Part shown: positions 1 to 8,888 of the stretch, piece after piece
Layout of the letters: every line of letters starts with the position of its first letter
Numbering within the stretch: the first letter of the stretch is position 1
Assembly (NCBI GenBank): GCA_002315815.1
Contig: DCIN01000021.1
Location: 1-13,109 of the forward strand
Length of the DNA stretch: 13,109 bases
Origin: Bacteroidales bacterium UBA1725
GTDB lineage: Bacteria; Bacteroidota; Bacteroidia; Bacteroidales; UBA932
Direction: 5' to 3'
The notes under the pieces: generated by a model
The model's database searches: none
What the model was told of the DNA's origin: nothing
The model's input: the letters and a program-made list of their open reading frames with translations, nothing else
Position numbers and translations under genes: made by a program

Positions 1-59
1 GACGGCAAGCAGGTCTGGTGGTGAAAGGAATCATCAAAAAAGTTCGAGATAGTGGCGGT
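1..59. other. Upstream flank; possible tail of a preceding gene
   Basis: One forward frame reads DGKQVWW and then stops at TGA 22-24. It could be the last codons of a gene that begins before the window, but seven residues are too few to identify anything. Efflux operons of this type often follow a TetR-family repressor gene, so that is a reasonable thing to look for upstream, but nothing here shows it. No terminator hairpin is visible between base 24 and the promoter box at 60. Confidence 0.2.
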
Positions 60-67
60 TATTTTTG
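60..67 (+). promoter_or_regulatory. Candidate Bacteroides-type -7 promoter box of the efflux operon
   Basis: TATTTTTG fits the Bacteroidota -7 consensus TAnnTTTG exactly. A clear TTTG -33 element about 19-21 bases upstream is absent, as is common. Transcription would begin a few bases downstream, in the low 70s, leaving a leader of roughly 35-65 bases before the likely start codons at 110 or 137. This argues against upstream in-frame starts at TTG 65 or ATG 71. Confidence 0.45.
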
Positions 68-97
68 CAAATGCCGTTTCGGCTATGTAAATTGCAA
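65..97. repeat. Imperfect inverted repeat over the promoter/start region (possible operator or leader stem)
   Basis: The core GCCG (73-76) TTT CGGC (80-83) is a perfect short inverted repeat. It is flanked on both sides by the self-complementary hexamer TTGCAA (65-70 and 92-97), with the right arm about four bases longer than the left. The element overlaps the 3' end of the -7 box, which is where a repressor of the TetR type would act. It could equally be a leader stem in the mRNA. Function is inferred; only the symmetry is seen. Confidence 0.35.
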
Positions 98-136
98 GGG
101 AATATGTCAATGATTGCACTGATGGAAACATTGAAA

Positions 137-1624
137 ATGAATAATCGTGCCCGTCGTCTGTTTTTTGTTCTGATTATGGCGTTGCCTGTCTTGTCCGGAA
201 TTCCGGCAAATGCCCAGAAAATGACGATGCAGGAGGTTATTGATGTGGCTAAGACACAGTCCGTTATAGCTCTGGAGGCCAAGGCGGAGTTCGTTAGCGA
301 CTGGTGGGCCTGGCGTTCTTATATGGCGAGCAGGCTCCCGACCCTGTCCCTATACGGAGAGGCCGGAAACTACAGCCGGTATCTCAATCTGCTGCAGAAG
401 CCGGAGACCGGAGAGATGGTCTATACCACGACAAACAACCTCAAGAACAGTCTCGGACTCAGAGCATCGCAGAACATCATTGCCACGGGAGGTACACTGT
501 CCCTGTATTCGGAACTCACTAGAATAGACCAGTTCGGTCAGAACGCCGGAAAAACCTGGTATGCCGAGCCGCTGACCCTCTCCTACCGTCAGCCCCTGTT
601 CGCCTACAATCAGTTCAAGTGGAACAAGCTCATATCACCAAAGGAGTATGAGAGAGCCAGACGTTCGTATCTCGAGTCTATGGAGAATCTGACTATGCTC
701 GCCGCCAAGTACTTCTATTCTCTGATGCTTGCCGGAAAAGTGTATGAGACTTCCGGGGTCAACTACGCCAACACTTCGCGTATGCTCGGAATAGCCCGCG
801 AACGTCTCGGGCTGGGAACCGTGACAAGGGATGAGCTCCTGCAGCTCGAACTCCGCCAGCTCAAGGACAGCATTGCAATAAATGAGAATCTTGTGAGCCT
901 CAAACAGGCCCGTATGCAGCTCAATTCGCTTCTCGGCTATGACGAGTCCCACGAACTTGAGCCTGTGCTGGAGGAAGTTCTGCCTGACATTATGATGGAT
1001 TTCGATCTGGTGTACCGCAAGTGTACCGAGAATTCTTCGTTCAATCTCCAGAACCAAATCAATGTCCTCAACGCTGAATCAGCGGTCGCCAAGGCTAAGG
1101 CTGACCGTGGCATCACGATGACTCTGTCCGCGAATTTCGGTCTTACCAACACAGGGCCACAGCTTTCCTCAGCCTATCAGAATCTTCTGGATCAGGAGGT
1201 TATCGGCCTGAGTTTCTCCATTCCCATCTTTGACTGGGGGCTTGGCAAGGGCAAGGTGAAGAAGGCTGAGGCTGCGGCGGAAGTTGTGCGGGCGCAGGTG
1301 GAACAGGCCGAGAATGACAAACGTATAAGTCTGTTCACAGCTGTCGGTCAGTTCAATAACCAACGCAATCAGTGCTATGTGTCCGGCAGGGCATCGACAA
1401 TTGCCCAGGAGCGCTATTCCCTTGTGATGGACAAGTTCCGTTCCGGCAAGGCAACTGTTACCGACCTCAATACGGCCCGCAGCGAGAGCGATGATGCGAT
1501 GAGGCAATATATCAACGATATAGCAAGTTATTGGAATTATTATTACACTCTCCGCTCCCTGACTCTCTATGATTTCATAGCCGGAGAGGATATTACCGTG
1601 TCCTACGATGAAATGGTGGAATAA
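137..1624 (+). CDS. TolC-family outer-membrane efflux channel
   Basis: Outer-membrane channel of a tripartite pump, expected to form a trimeric beta-barrel with a periplasmic helical tunnel. The chosen start gives 495 residues, normal for the family, opening with a classic signal peptide: basic MNNRARR, then a hydrophobic run, then a cut after ANA before QKM. The body shows the two long helical OEP-type repeats, rich in Ala, Glu and Leu (for example a helix around 1255-1330 encoding KKAEAAAEVVRAQVEQAEND), and ends with a TolC-like AxSYWNYYYTLRSLTLYDF segment. The start is uncertain. ATG 110 has the better ribosome site (AAGGGA 96-101, 8 nt away) and would add nine residues to the signal N-region; ATG 137 has GGAAA 8 nt upstream and the cleaner signal peptide. 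The adaptor gene follows after one base. Pump substrate cannot be deduced. Confidence 0.93.
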   Translation: MNNRARRLFFVLIMALPVLSGIPANAQKMTMQEVIDVAKTQSVIALEAKAEFVSDWWAWRSYMASRLPTLSLYGEAGNYSRYLNLLQKPETGEMVYTTTNNLKNSLGLRASQNIIATGGTLSLYSELTRIDQFGQNAGKTWYAEPLTLSYRQPLFAYNQFKWNKLISPKEYERARRSYLESMENLTMLAAKYFYSLMLAGKVYETSGVNYANTSRMLGIARERLGLGTVTRDELLQLELRQLKDSIAINENLVSLKQARMQLNSLLGYDESHELEPVLEEVLPDIMMDFDLVYRKCTENSSFNLQNQINVLNAESAVAKAKADRGITMTLSANFGLTNTGPQLSSAYQNLLDQEVIGLSFSIPIFDWGLGKGKVKKAEAAAEVVRAQVEQAENDKRISLFTAVGQFNNQRNQCYVSGRASTIAQERYSLVMDKFRSGKATVTDLNTARSESDDAMRQYINDIASYWNYYYTLRSLTLYDFIAGEDITVSYDEMVE

Positions 1625-1625
1625 T

Positions 1626-2708
1626 ATGGAAATCAAAATGTTCCCGGCGGCTTTCGTGGCCGCTCTCCTTCTGTTTTCCGGCTGCGGAAACGACTCCGAG
1701 AAAGTGATTGACGAAGGCAATCGGCTGGAATATGCAGCCAAGGTAAACGAAGTGCAGGTTGTTCCGTTGCAACGGCAAGACTTCCAGATGCAGCTTCTGT
1801 CCAACGGCAAGCTTACCGCGGCACGGAGGAGTTCGTTGCGCTTCAGCCAAAGCGGAACTGTTTTGGACGTGAAAGTGGGCAACGGTTCGCGTGTTGCCGC
1901 CGGACAGGTGATAGCCGAACTGGAAAGTTCTGATCAGAAGGCTGCCCTCGAGTCGGCACAGATAGATATGGACAGAGCCACCCTTGACCTTCAGGATGCT
2001 CTCATAGGTCTGGGTTATCCTCTTGCCGAGCAGGAGAATGTGCCGGAAGACGTGCTTCGCAGGGCTTCCATACGCTCCGGCTACAGTACAGCCAGCCTCA
2101 ATCTCCAGAAGGCCCAGAGAAATATGGAAGGAACAGTTATTCGTGCCCCGTTCGACGGAAGGGTGGCGGACATCAGCCTCAAGGCCTGGGACAACACCGG
2201 TTCCGAACCATTCTGCACGGTTATCGATGACAGCGTCTTCGATGTGAATTTCACTGTTCTCGAATCTGAGTATCCTTTCCTCGAGAAAGGGCAGAAGGTC
2301 AGGGTGACTCCTTTCGGAGGAGGATCCCGTGAGGTTATCGGCAGGATAGCCACAATCAATCCGACAATAGACAAGAACGGGCAGGTCAGCGTATGCGCGA
2401 GGCTTGATGGTGGATCGTCGCTGCTGGACGGTATGAACGTGAAGGTCACTGTGGAGCGCACGGTTTCAAGCCAGTTCGTGGTTCCGAGAAATTCCGTTGT
2501 CATCAGGGATGGGATGGAGGTGCTGTTCCGTTACAATAAGAACGGTACTTCCGACTGGGTTTATGTGCATACTCTTAAGGAAAACAGTGAGAGTTACGCC
2601 ATTGAGGCCAACTCCGACAGGGGTGCCACCCTTTCCGAAGGCGATCTGATAATATATTCGGGAAATCTAAACCTCGCCGACGGTTCTCACGTCAGCATCA
2701 AGGAGTGA
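1626..2708 (+). CDS. RND membrane-fusion (periplasmic adaptor) lipoprotein, HlyD/AcrA-like
   Basis: Adaptor that links the RND permeases to the TolC-like channel. It is 360 residues from ATG 1626, one base after the channel's stop. An in-frame ATG at 1608 would add MKWWNN ahead of the signal and overlap the upstream gene, so 1626 is preferred. The N-terminus is a lipoprotein signal ending LLLFSGC, with Cys20 as the lipidation site. Next comes a lipoyl-like half (SGTVLDVKVGNGSRVAAGQ, about residues 75-93), a short alpha-hairpin of roughly 70 residues, and the second lipoyl half VIRAPFDGRVADI (about 168-180). A beta-barrel domain with EKGQKVRVTPFGG and a membrane-proximal domain with VVPRNSVV follow. 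The layout matches AcrA/MexA-type adaptors. Membrane anchoring by lipid is also typical of them. The end overlaps the ribosome site of the next gene (AGGAG 2701-2705), suggesting coupled translation. Confidence 0.95.
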   Translation: MEIKMFPAAFVAALLLFSGCGNDSEKVIDEGNRLEYAAKVNEVQVVPLQRQDFQMQLLSNGKLTAARRSSLRFSQSGTVLDVKVGNGSRVAAGQVIAELESSDQKAALESAQIDMDRATLDLQDALIGLGYPLAEQENVPEDVLRRASIRSGYSTASLNLQKAQRNMEGTVIRAPFDGRVADISLKAWDNTGSEPFCTVIDDSVFDVNFTVLESEYPFLEKGQKVRVTPFGGGSREVIGRIATINPTIDKNGQVSVCARLDGGSSLLDGMNVKVTVERTVSSQFVVPRNSVVIRDGMEVLFRYNKNGTSDWVYVHTLKENSESYAIEANSDRGATLSEGDLIIYSGNLNLADGSHVSIKE

Positions 2709-2715
2709 CACGGGG

Positions 2716-5700
2716 ATGCTTGACAGAATGCTGAACAGACCCGTTTCGGTCACGATGGTGGTGCTTGTGCTCGTCGTGCTGGGAATAGTGGGCATAGGAA
2801 GACTTCCGGTATCCCTGATTCCCGACGTCGACATACCCTATGTAACCGTGCAGGTGGAGGATGAATCCAAATCCGCAAGGGAATTGGACGAGGCTGTAGT
2901 CAAGCCTCTGCGTCAGACACTTATGCAGACTGGCTACCTCGAGGAGATGCACAGTGAAGCGCGTGACGGTTCCGCTTCCATCACTCTCAACTTCGAACAG
3001 GGCAGGAACATAGACTATATCTTCATAGAGGTCAACGAGAAAGTGGACAGGGCTATGTCTTCCCTGTCCAAGATGGAGCGCCCCAAGGTATTCAAGGCCA
3101 GCGCCACGGACATTCCTGCATTCTACATCAATGTGACTCTTGCCGACGGAGTCGGAGAGTCCGCTCTTGTGTCCGACTCCCTGCTCTATCCCGTGAGCGA
3201 GAAGTTCCGCGAGATGAGTAGTTTCTCCCGTAACGTGATAGCCAAGCGCATTGAGCAGCTTCCGGAAGTCGCGATGGTCGATATCAGCGGAACATCCCGT
3301 GACGAGATTCTTGTAGTGCCGGACGAGGAGGCCCTCAAACGTCTCGATATGACCGTGCAGGATTTCGAATCCTGCCTGCGTTCTGCCAACGTATCACTTT
3401 CCAACCTTACGATAAGGGACGGAGAATATCACTATAATGTCAAGTTCCGTTCGTTTGCGAGAACCGCATCGGACATTGAGGAGGTATGGTTCAAGGCCGG
3501 AGACAGATTGCTGCAGATAAAAGACGTTGCCGATGTCGTTGTGCACCCTGCCCCGCGCAGCGGACTTACCATATCCGACGGCAAGGATGCGGTGGTGCTT
3601 GCCGTCATCAAGCAGAATGATGCCCGTATGTCCGACCTGCGCAAGTCCATAAACAAACTTACGAAAGCGTTCAGCAAGGATTACCCGCAGATGGAGTTCA
3701 CTGTGACAAAGGACCAGACAGAACTCCTTGACTATTCCATCAATAACTTGCTGCTAAATATCATAGTGGCGATACTGCTGGACTGCCTCATAATCTTCCT
3801 TTTTATGAAGGATTTCCGCAGCCCGTTCCTGGTGACTCTCATCATCCCGCTTTCGCTGGTGATATCCTTCTTCGTCTTCTATCTGATAGGAATCAGCATA
3901 AACATCATATCTCTTTCCGGTCTGCTGCTCGGTGTCGGAATGATGGTGGACAACACCATCGTGCTCACCGACAACATCACAGCACACTGGCAGCGGGGAA
4001 ACCAACTGCGTGACGCCGTAGTGAACGGTACTTCGGAGGTGAGAGGGGCGATGTTGAGTTCGGTGCTCACCACCTGCGCGGTATTCATACCTCTGGTCTT
4101 CATCGACGGTCTGGCCGGCAGCCTGTTTTTTGATCAGGCAGCCACTATCACGGTTGTGCTTCTGGTATCCTATCTGCTGACCATCACCGTCCTGCCTGTT
4201 TACTACTGGTGTTTTTACAGGAAACTACCACAATTCACCCCCAGCCCTTTCCTTTCACGTCTGGAGTTCAAGGGAGCTGTGGGCTTCTATGACAGGATTG
4301 TCTCCTGGTTCCTCGGACACAAATGGACGGTATGGGCCCTTCCTCTCGGTTCAGCAGTGGTGGTGGCAGTATGTATCGCTTTTATGCACAAAGAGAAGCT
4401 GCCTCCCATCAACTATACTGATGCAGTGGTGGAACTGGATTGGAATGAACATATCAATCTTGATGAGAACCGACGCCGTACTTCCGCACTGTTGGCGGCA
4501 ATCAGTGACGATTGCGTTCAGACCACGGCTTTTGTCGGAGTCCAGCAATTCATTCTCAGCCACTGTCCGGATCAGTCCATCAGCGGATCTTCGGTATATT
4601 TCAAGTGCCCAGACAGCCGCACTTTGGAGTCGGTCAAGGCCAGACTCTCATCAGAAGTGGAGAGCAAGTATCCTCTGGCAGCGTGCGGCTTCACCTCATC
4701 GGGCAACATCTTCGATATGGTATTCTCGGAGAGAGAGCCTGCACTGCTTGCCCGTCTCCGCCCGTCGGAAGGTGAAGGAATCAAGGTGGAGAATCTCCAA
4801 AATACTATGTCCGCCATACGTGCAGCTTTGCCCGGAGTCCACATCGACGAGATTCCGCTCAAGACTGATGCGCTCTATGTCTCCGACCCCGAATTGATGG
4901 CTCTCTACGGCGTGTCCTTCGGCGACCTCACTGATGTTCTCTCCAACTCTCTCAACGGCAATACTGTATTCCAGATTGTACAGGGCGACAAGACTCTTCC
5001 CGTAGTGCTGGGTACCGATGTAAGGGAGATGGACGAGATTCTCTTCTCCAGTTTCATAAAGGTAAGAGCATCAGATGGTTCCGAGATGGAGATTCCTGCT
5101 GGAGCCGTGATGCGTCAGACTTGGGAACAGGATCTCAGAACTCTGGTGTCCGGTCAGGAGGGCGACTACTTCCCCGTAGCTCTTGATGTTCCGCAGCGGG
5201 ATATCAGGAAGACCATTGCCGCGGTGGAGAATGCCGTGCGCTCCGACGGGTCTTTCGAGCCTGGCTGGTCCGGTTCATACTTCAGCAACATTGAGATGAT
5301 TCGCCAAATGGCAATCGTTCTTCTGATTGCTGTTCTTCTTCTTTTCCTCATTCTGGCCTCCCAGTTTGAATCCGTGGTGCAACCGGTGATAATCCTTTCT
5401 GAAGTTGTGATAGATATCGCTGTCAGTCTTTTGGCCCTCTGGATTTTTGGTGTCAGCATCAATCTGATGAGCCTCATCGGGCTCGTGGTCATCTGCGGAA
5501 TAGTTGTGAACGATTCCATCCTCAAGGTGGATACCATAAACAAACTGATAGCCGGGGGTATGGAGTGCAACGAAGCCATCCATCTTGCCGGTCACAGGCG
5601 TCTCAAGGCAATCATTATGACTTCCGTTACCACTGTGCTGGCTGTCGTGCCCTTCCTTTCCAGAGGAAATATGGGTGACGACTTGCAGTATCCTATGGCA

Positions 5701-5793
5701 CTCGTGATAATAGTCGGTATGATTGTCGGCACCTGCGTGAGTCTCTTTTACGTGCCGGCCGTGTATGCCGCAATATTCAGAAAGAAACGGTGA
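2716..5793 (+). CDS. RND efflux permease 1 (AcrB/MdtB-like inner-membrane pump)
   Basis: Proton-driven inner-membrane transporter of the RND superfamily. At 1025 residues it is standard size. The start has a good ribosome site, AGGAG, 10 nt upstream and inside the end of the adaptor gene. The N-terminal helix is followed by the family motif RLPVSLIPDVDIPYVTVQV. The usual pattern of TM1, a large periplasmic porter loop, TM2-6, an amphipathic helix, TM7, a second porter loop and TM8-12 is visible. By alignment from memory with E. coli AcrB, the proton-relay residues are Asp412 (AcrB D407) followed by Asn413 (AcrB D408), Asn932-Asp933 in TM10 (AcrB K940-N941), Arg962 (R971) and Thr969 (T978). 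A single Asp in TM4 and Asn for Lys in TM10 are common in Bacteroidota RND pumps, so this one is probably active. Its stop overlaps the start of permease 2 (TGATG). Confidence 0.96.
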   Translation: MLDRMLNRPVSVTMVVLVLVVLGIVGIGRLPVSLIPDVDIPYVTVQVEDESKSARELDEAVVKPLRQTLMQTGYLEEMHSEARDGSASITLNFEQGRNIDYIFIEVNEKVDRAMSSLSKMERPKVFKASATDIPAFYINVTLADGVGESALVSDSLLYPVSEKFREMSSFSRNVIAKRIEQLPEVAMVDISGTSRDEILVVPDEEALKRLDMTVQDFESCLRSANVSLSNLTIRDGEYHYNVKFRSFARTASDIEEVWFKAGDRLLQIKDVADVVVHPAPRSGLTISDGKDAVVLAVIKQNDARMSDLRKSINKLTKAFSKDYPQMEFTVTKDQTELLDYSINNLLLNIIVAILLDCLIIFLFMKDFRSPFLVTLIIPLSLVISFFVFYLIGISINIISLSGLLLGVGMMVDNTIVLTDNITAHWQRGNQLRDAVVNGTSEVRGAMLSSVLTTCAVFIPLVFIDGLAGSLFFDQAATITVVLLVSYLLTITVLPVYYWCFYRKLPQFTPSPFLSRLEFKGAVGFYDRIVSWFLGHKWTVWALPLGSAVVVAVCIAFMHKEKLPPINYTDAVVELDWNEHINLDENRRRTSALLAAISDDCVQTTAFVGVQQFILSHCPDQSISGSSVYFKCPDSRTLESVKARLSSEVESKYPLAACGFTSSGNIFDMVFSEREPALLARLRPSEGEGIKVENLQNTMSAIRAALPGVHIDEIPLKTDALYVSDPELMALYGVSFGDLTDVLSNSLNGNTVFQIVQGDKTLPVVLGTDVREMDEILFSSFIKVRASDGSEMEIPAGAVMRQTWEQDLRTLVSGQEGDYFPVALDVPQRDIRKTIAAVENAVRSDGSFEPGWSGSYFSNIEMIRQMAIVLLIAVLLLFLILASQFESVVQPVIILSEVVIDIAVSLLALWIFGVSINLMSLIGLVVICGIVVNDSILKVDTINKLIAGGMECNEAIHLAGHRRLKAIIMTSVTTVLAVVPFLSRGNMGDDLQYPMALVIIVGMIVGTCVSLFYVPAVYAAIFRKKR

Positions 5794-8700
5794 TGCAGGA
5801 GCGGAAGGGCATATCTTCTTTTTCTGTCCTGCTGCTGATGGCTGTGACGGCGGTGGTGGGCATTGCCTGTTTTTCTCAGCTCAAGGTACAGTATACCCCG
5901 TCGGCTTCCGGGCAGAACGTAAAGGTTAATTTCACCTATGCAAATGCCTCAGCGGAGACGATTGAGTCTGAGGTCACTTCACGAGTTGAGGCGGCTCTGG
6001 CCAACATCAGTTATTGTACGGGCATCAGTTCCATTTCCCGACCCGGTTCCGGTTCCGTGTCCATTTCTCTCAACAAGAAGGCTGACCTTCAGGCTGTCCG
6101 TTTCGAGGTCGCCTCGCGCATCCGCAATATCTGGAACTCCCTTCCCGACGGATGCTCATATCCCACCATTTCCCTGAACGCCAGAGGGGAGAAGAATCAG
6201 ACAGCAATTGCTCTGAACGTCCGCAGCCCGCTGCCTTCCAAGGATATAGCCAAGTTCATAGAAGACCGTGTACTCTATCCACTGACAACACTGGAGGGGG
6301 TTGCCGATGTGTCATTCTATGGCGATACACCTTACGAATGGGTCATAACCTTCGATGCCGACAGGCTCAGCGTGTGCGGGTTCACCGTATCTAATCTGGA
6401 GACGGCCATTTCCAACTGGTTCTCCGACACAATGCTCGGAATGGTGAAAAACGGGGACAGCAGTTTCGGAGTCAAGCTCCGCAGTACACGTTCGTCCGAC
6501 GAGGGGGATCTGGCAAGAATACCGATAGGGAAGTCCGCAGGGCGTATAGTCTATCTGGGAGACCTGGCCACTTTCCGCTATCAGGAGGCACTTCCTTATT
6601 CATATTACAGGATAAACGGACTCAATACTCTGGAACTTGCAGTATCATCTTCGCCCGATGCCAACATCCTGAACGTAGTCAAGGAGGTTAAGGAGAAGAT
6701 TGCCCGGATGCAGAAGTCTTTCCCCGAGGAGATAGCCATATCCGTAAGTTACGATTATTCTGAATATATCGGGGACGAACTGGACAAGATATATTTCAGA
6801 ACGGGACTATGTCTGCTGATTCTGCTCCTGTTTGTGTTCCTTGTGAACAGGTCCTGGAGATATATGGTGGTCATTGCGCTCACGCTTGCAGTGAACATCC
6901 TGATATCGGTGGCAATATATGCCTTGACGGGACTTCATATTCACATATATACGCTTGCAGGCATCACGGTGTCGCTGGGAATTATCATTGACAACAGCAT
7001 CGTGATGATAGACCATTGGACGCGATATCGGAACAGGAGCGTATTCCCGGCACTGTTGAGTGCCGTACTAACCACAGTTGCAGCGTTGCTGGTAATCCTG
7101 CTTCTCCCGGAGACGGAAAAGGCCAACCTGACAGATTTCACCTTTGTTATCGTCATCAATCTCTGCGTTTCGCTGCTTGTATCCTACCTCTTCGTTCCCG
7201 CTCTGCTGGATTATTTCCCTATGGAGGCTGGAACCGTTTCGCACACTCCGGTCCGCAGATTGCGCAGGATAGTCCGGTGGAACAACAAATACAGCAGATT
7301 CATTGTCTGGGGTACAAGACACCGCTGGGTATTCATTCTGGTCTTCATTATGGCATTCGGAATACCAACCTGTCTCATCCCGGACAGGTCGGTCAAGTGG
7401 GAATACTATTCACAGAGGCGTAACTCCATAGACAAGTATATAGGTTCTTCGTTCTGGCTTTTCAATAAATCTCTTTCGGGATCCAAATTCTACAGGGAAC
7501 CGGAGCGTGAGTCTCTGTCCATCAATGCCGGAATGCCTGAGGGCTGCACCGTGCAGCAGTTGGACGAAGTGATGCGGTGTATGGAGAATTATCTGACCGG
7601 AATCCCTGAGATAGAGATGTTTGAGACAAGCATAGGTTCTGCACGCAACGGCAACATCACTGTTCTATTCAAACCAGAAGTTGAGAACACTATGATTCCT
7701 CTCCAGATTAAAGGGGAGGTGATAAGGATGGCGGCTGACTTCGGTGGAGCCAACTGGAGGGTTTCAGGTCTTGACGACAGATACTTCAACAACAACATCA
7801 TTACCGACCGCAAATATAGGGGAATCACCCTGACGGGTTACAACTATGCGGATCTGATTGAATATGGAGAAAAACTTGTAGCCTTCCTGTCAACTTACAG
7901 AAGAGTGAGCGGGCCGGAAATCTGGGGAGGGGATTACGATGACCGTCCCATCACAGAGTTCTCTGTGGACTATGACAGGGAGACCATCACGGCTCACGGA
8001 TCCAGCCCGTATCAGTATTACCGCACTCTCTACTCACCCCTTTACAGTTCATATTACGGGAAATACAGGCTCGAATCTTCTGAGAAGGACAATTTCGATG
8101 CCTGGCACGTGGAGAATGTTGCCGTGAACGTGGGACAGAGTAAAGTCAAGCTTTCCGAAGTCGGGAGCATTCAGAAGAAAAAGACAGGTATTCCGATAAG
8201 GCGTTCGAAACAGTCCTATGAGATATCGGTGAGATATGATTTCATAGGCTCGTCCCAACTTGAAGAAAGGGTGATGAAAGAGGCTATCAACTATATGAAC
8301 GATGAGGTGCTTCCTCTGGGTTACCGGGCCGGGGAAGGTGCTTTCGGCTACTTCATTGAGCATAAGGAACAATTCGCCGCTCTCATACTCCTTGTCATAG
8401 CCTTGATATTTGTCATTTGTGCCGTGCAGTTCAATTCCCTGAAGTATCCTGTGGCGATAATATGGATGATTCCCATATCGTTCATCGGCCTTTTCCTGAT
8501 ATTCGGACTTACTGACTTCTGCTTCGACAAGGGAGGTTTCGCTGCATTCGTGATGCTCAGCGGAATTACGGTGAATGCCGGTATCTATCTTGTAACTGCT
8601 TGGCTGGGTGTGGATGCCGGCCGTTCATCTGTCCGGTCCTATATCAAGTCCTTCAACCGTAAGATTTGGCCCATTTCGCTCACTATTCTCTCCACGGTAC

Positions 8701-8843
8701 TGGGATTGGTGCCTTTCCTTTTTGACGGTCCGTCAGAAGTATTCTGGTTTCCCTTCGCAGTAGGCACCATATCCGGACTTTTTTTCTCAGTCATTGCTTT
8801 TGTTCTTTATTTGCCGGTGTTCTGCCTGAAGCGAAAGTCCTGA
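5793..8843 (+). CDS. RND efflux permease 2 (divergent partner permease)
   Basis: Second RND permease, 1016 residues from ATG 5793, whose A is the last base of the upstream TGA. A GTG at 5790 would add one residue. The protein is clearly RND in layout (single N-terminal helix, two large periplasmic loops, helix bundles near residues 335-480 and 860-1010) but only distantly like permease 1. The usual LPVSxxP signature is replaced by LKVQYTPSASG, followed by a recognisable ASAETIESEVTSRVEAAL helix. TM4 reads GIIIDNSIVMID with Asp400-Asn401. TM10 reads GITVNAGIYL with Asn928. The position of AcrB R971 appears to be Lys957, with Thr964 at T978. So a minimal relay (Asp, basic, Thr) persists. Two different permeases in one operon with one adaptor suggest a heterotrimer as in MdtABC, though two separate homotrimers sharing the other parts are possible. 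Confidence 0.94.
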   Translation: MQERKGISSFSVLLLMAVTAVVGIACFSQLKVQYTPSASGQNVKVNFTYANASAETIESEVTSRVEAALANISYCTGISSISRPGSGSVSISLNKKADLQAVRFEVASRIRNIWNSLPDGCSYPTISLNARGEKNQTAIALNVRSPLPSKDIAKFIEDRVLYPLTTLEGVADVSFYGDTPYEWVITFDADRLSVCGFTVSNLETAISNWFSDTMLGMVKNGDSSFGVKLRSTRSSDEGDLARIPIGKSAGRIVYLGDLATFRYQEALPYSYYRINGLNTLELAVSSSPDANILNVVKEVKEKIARMQKSFPEEIAISVSYDYSEYIGDELDKIYFRTGLCLLILLLFVFLVNRSWRYMVVIALTLAVNILISVAIYALTGLHIHIYTLAGITVSLGIIIDNSIVMIDHWTRYRNRSVFPALLSAVLTTVAALLVILLLPETEKANLTDFTFVIVINLCVSLLVSYLFVPALLDYFPMEAGTVSHTPVRRLRRIVRWNNKYSRFIVWGTRHRWVFILVFIMAFGIPTCLIPDRSVKWEYYSQRRNSIDKYIGSSFWLFNKSLSGSKFYREPERESLSINAGMPEGCTVQQLDEVMRCMENYLTGIPEIEMFETSIGSARNGNITVLFKPEVENTMIPLQIKGEVIRMAADFGGANWRVSGLDDRYFNNNIITDRKYRGITLTGYNYADLIEYGEKLVAFLSTYRRVSGPEIWGGDYDDRPITEFSVDYDRETITAHGSSPYQYYRTLYSPLYSSYYGKYRLESSEKDNFDAWHVENVAVNVGQSKVKLSEVGSIQKKKTGIPIRRSKQSYEISVRYDFIGSSQLEERVMKEAINYMNDEVLPLGYRAGEGAFGYFIEHKEQFAALILLVIALIFVICAVQFNSLKYPVAIIWMIPISFIGLFLIFGLTDFCFDKGGFAAFVMLSGITVNAGIYLVTAWLGVDAGRSSVRSYIKSFNRKIWPISLTILSTVLGLVPFLFDGPSEVFWFPFAVGTISGLFFSVIAFVLYLPVFCLKRKS

Positions 8844-8851
8844 CTTATTAG

Positions 8852-8859
8852 TATATTTG
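8852..8859 (+). promoter_or_regulatory. Candidate -7 promoter box of the rhamnogalacturonan lyase pair
   Basis: TATATTTG in the 45-base gap matches TAnnTTTG exactly and lies 29 bases before the ATG at 8889, giving a short leader of about 20-25 bases. No convincing TTTG -33 element lies 19-21 bases upstream (that stretch is the end of the permease gene). No terminator hairpin is seen in the gap, so read-through from the pump operon cannot be excluded. No strong Shine-Dalgarno site precedes the ATG; the leader is A/T-rich, as is usual in this phylum. Confidence 0.5.
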
Positions 8860-8888
8860 CGTGCTTTGACAAATAACCAATTGTAAGT

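Noticed and set aside
65..136. Upstream starts for the channel protein at TTG 65 or ATG 71
   Set aside because: They overlap the likely promoter box and would put about 24 extra residues, including Cys and Glu, ahead of a normal signal peptide.
1169..1882. 237-codon reverse-strand frame across the channel/adaptor junction
   Set aside because: It overlaps two well-supported genes in antisense and its translation shows no domain; a shadow of coding bias.
4289..4897. 202-codon + strand frame inside permease 1
   Set aside because: Out-of-frame reading of a conserved RND gene, with a basic, Ser/Arg/Trp-rich composition typical of frame shadows; no ribosome site or domain.
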